Origin: DASUZD01 sp036377055 | Lineage (GTDB): Bacteria; Actinomycetota; Thermoleophilia; Gaiellales; Gaiellaceae | Length of the DNA: 31,000 nt | Reading direction: 5' to 3' | NCBI GenBank assembly: GCA_036377055.1 | Contig: DASUZD010000074.1 | Span: 1 to 31,000 of the forward strand | Shown: one piece after another, positions 30,650 to 31,000 of the stretch | How positions within the stretch are numbered: the first letter of the stretch is position 1 | How the letters are laid out: every line of letters begins with the position of its first letter | Made by a program: the position numbers and the translations under genes | The notes under the pieces: model-generated | What the model was told of the DNA's origin: nothing | Database searches by the model: none | Seen by the model: only the letters and a program-made list of their open reading frames with translations

Positions 30650-31000
30650 ATGAGCCTCGTCGTCGACACGTTCGTCGTCGGCCCCGCGCAGGAGAACTGC
30701 TACGTCGTGCGCGCGACCTCGAACGCGGCCGAAGCGGTCGTCGTCGACCCGGGTGACGACGGAGCGCAGCTCAGGCTCGAGCTCGCGCGCCTCGGGACGC
30801 GCTGCGTCGGGATCCTCGTCACGCACTGCCACTGGGACCACCTCGGTGCTGTCGCCGATCTCGCCGAGGCGGCCGGGGCACCGGTCTACATGGCTCGCGA
30901 GGAGGCGCCCGTCCTCGTTTCGCCGGACGATTTCTACGGCGCGCTCGGAATCCGGATCCGGCCCTACACGCCGGACGAGCTGCTCGACGGCGGAGAGCGC
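30650..31000 (+). CDS. MBL-fold metallo-hydrolase, N-terminal part (glyoxalase II-like)
   Basis: 117 residues are visible before the window ends. The start MSLVVDTFVVGPAQENCYVV and VVDPGDDGAQL match YcbL/glyoxalase-II-like proteins, and THCHWDH (H59, H61, D63, H64) is the THxHxDH dinuclear zinc motif, followed by HLGAVADLAEAAG. It probably hydrolyses a thioester or related ester in the cytoplasm. No signal peptide. The later metal ligands are off the right edge, so subfamily is open. Confidence 0.88.
   Translation, partial: MSLVVDTFVVGPAQENCYVVRATSNAAEAVVVDPGDDGAQLRLELARLGTRCVGILVTHCHWDHLGAVADLAEAAGAPVYMAREEAPVLVSPDDFYGALGIRIRPYTPDELLDGGER

Overview
The window is about 70% GC, densely packed and read on both strands, and looks like chromosome from a high-GC actinobacterium. 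A secreted protein built of Trp/Cys-type Ig-like repeats, a Tad pilus locus with TadE/TadG-like minor pilins, and many apparently leaderless genes point to class Thermoleophilia (Gaiellales/Solirubrobacterales). That placement is inference; there is no rRNA here.

Layout. (1) 1-3702, minus strand: the front of a Tad/Flp pilus operon, with two Flp pilins, TadE, two tandem TadG-like proteins, CpaB and the start of a CpaE/TadZ-like protein that runs off the left edge. (2) 3703-4059: a 357 bp divergent leader with long inverted repeats. (3) 4060-9099: a secreted M15-type peptidase, a DUF192 protein, an unrecognised Cys-rich protein and an Ig-repeat secreted protein, separated by strong hairpins. 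(4) 9256-14482: an FtsX-type permease plus a fused double ABC ATPase, divergent from a CGNR zinc-finger regulator, with a 12 bp palindrome between them. (5) 14487-16355: a compositionally different stretch with three tiny overlapping ORFs, a HEPN-like gene and tRNA-Gln(CTG). (6) 16398-23765, minus strand: a frameshifted methyltransferase, an HD-domain hydrolase, a secreted protein, a heterodimeric ABC exporter with a 52-residue ORF wedged between its halves, a uracil-DNA glycosylase and a methyltransferase. (7) 23824-29620, plus strand: a complete histidine-to-glutamate pathway (ftcD, hutH, hutU, hutI) with a small membrane protein locked between hutH and hutU. (8) 29664-31000: a small membrane protein, a cupin and the start of an MBL-fold hydrolase.

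How the genes work together. In the hut cluster HutH makes urocanate, HutU makes imidazolonepropionate, HutI makes formiminoglutamate and FtcD passes the formimino group to tetrahydrofolate, releasing glutamate. The formimino-THF cyclodeaminase domain is absent. The Tad genes encode the pilus fibre and its periplasmic parts; the motor genes must lie to the left. The two ABC exporter halves form one asymmetric ATPase.

The most interesting signals are a recurring TANNNT box 6-8 nt before the start codon of eight genes (leaderless transcription), several unlisted small ORFs joined to neighbours by ATGA/GTGA overlaps, and the small-ORF/HEPN block beside tRNA-Gln. I found no CRISPR array, transposase or integrase.
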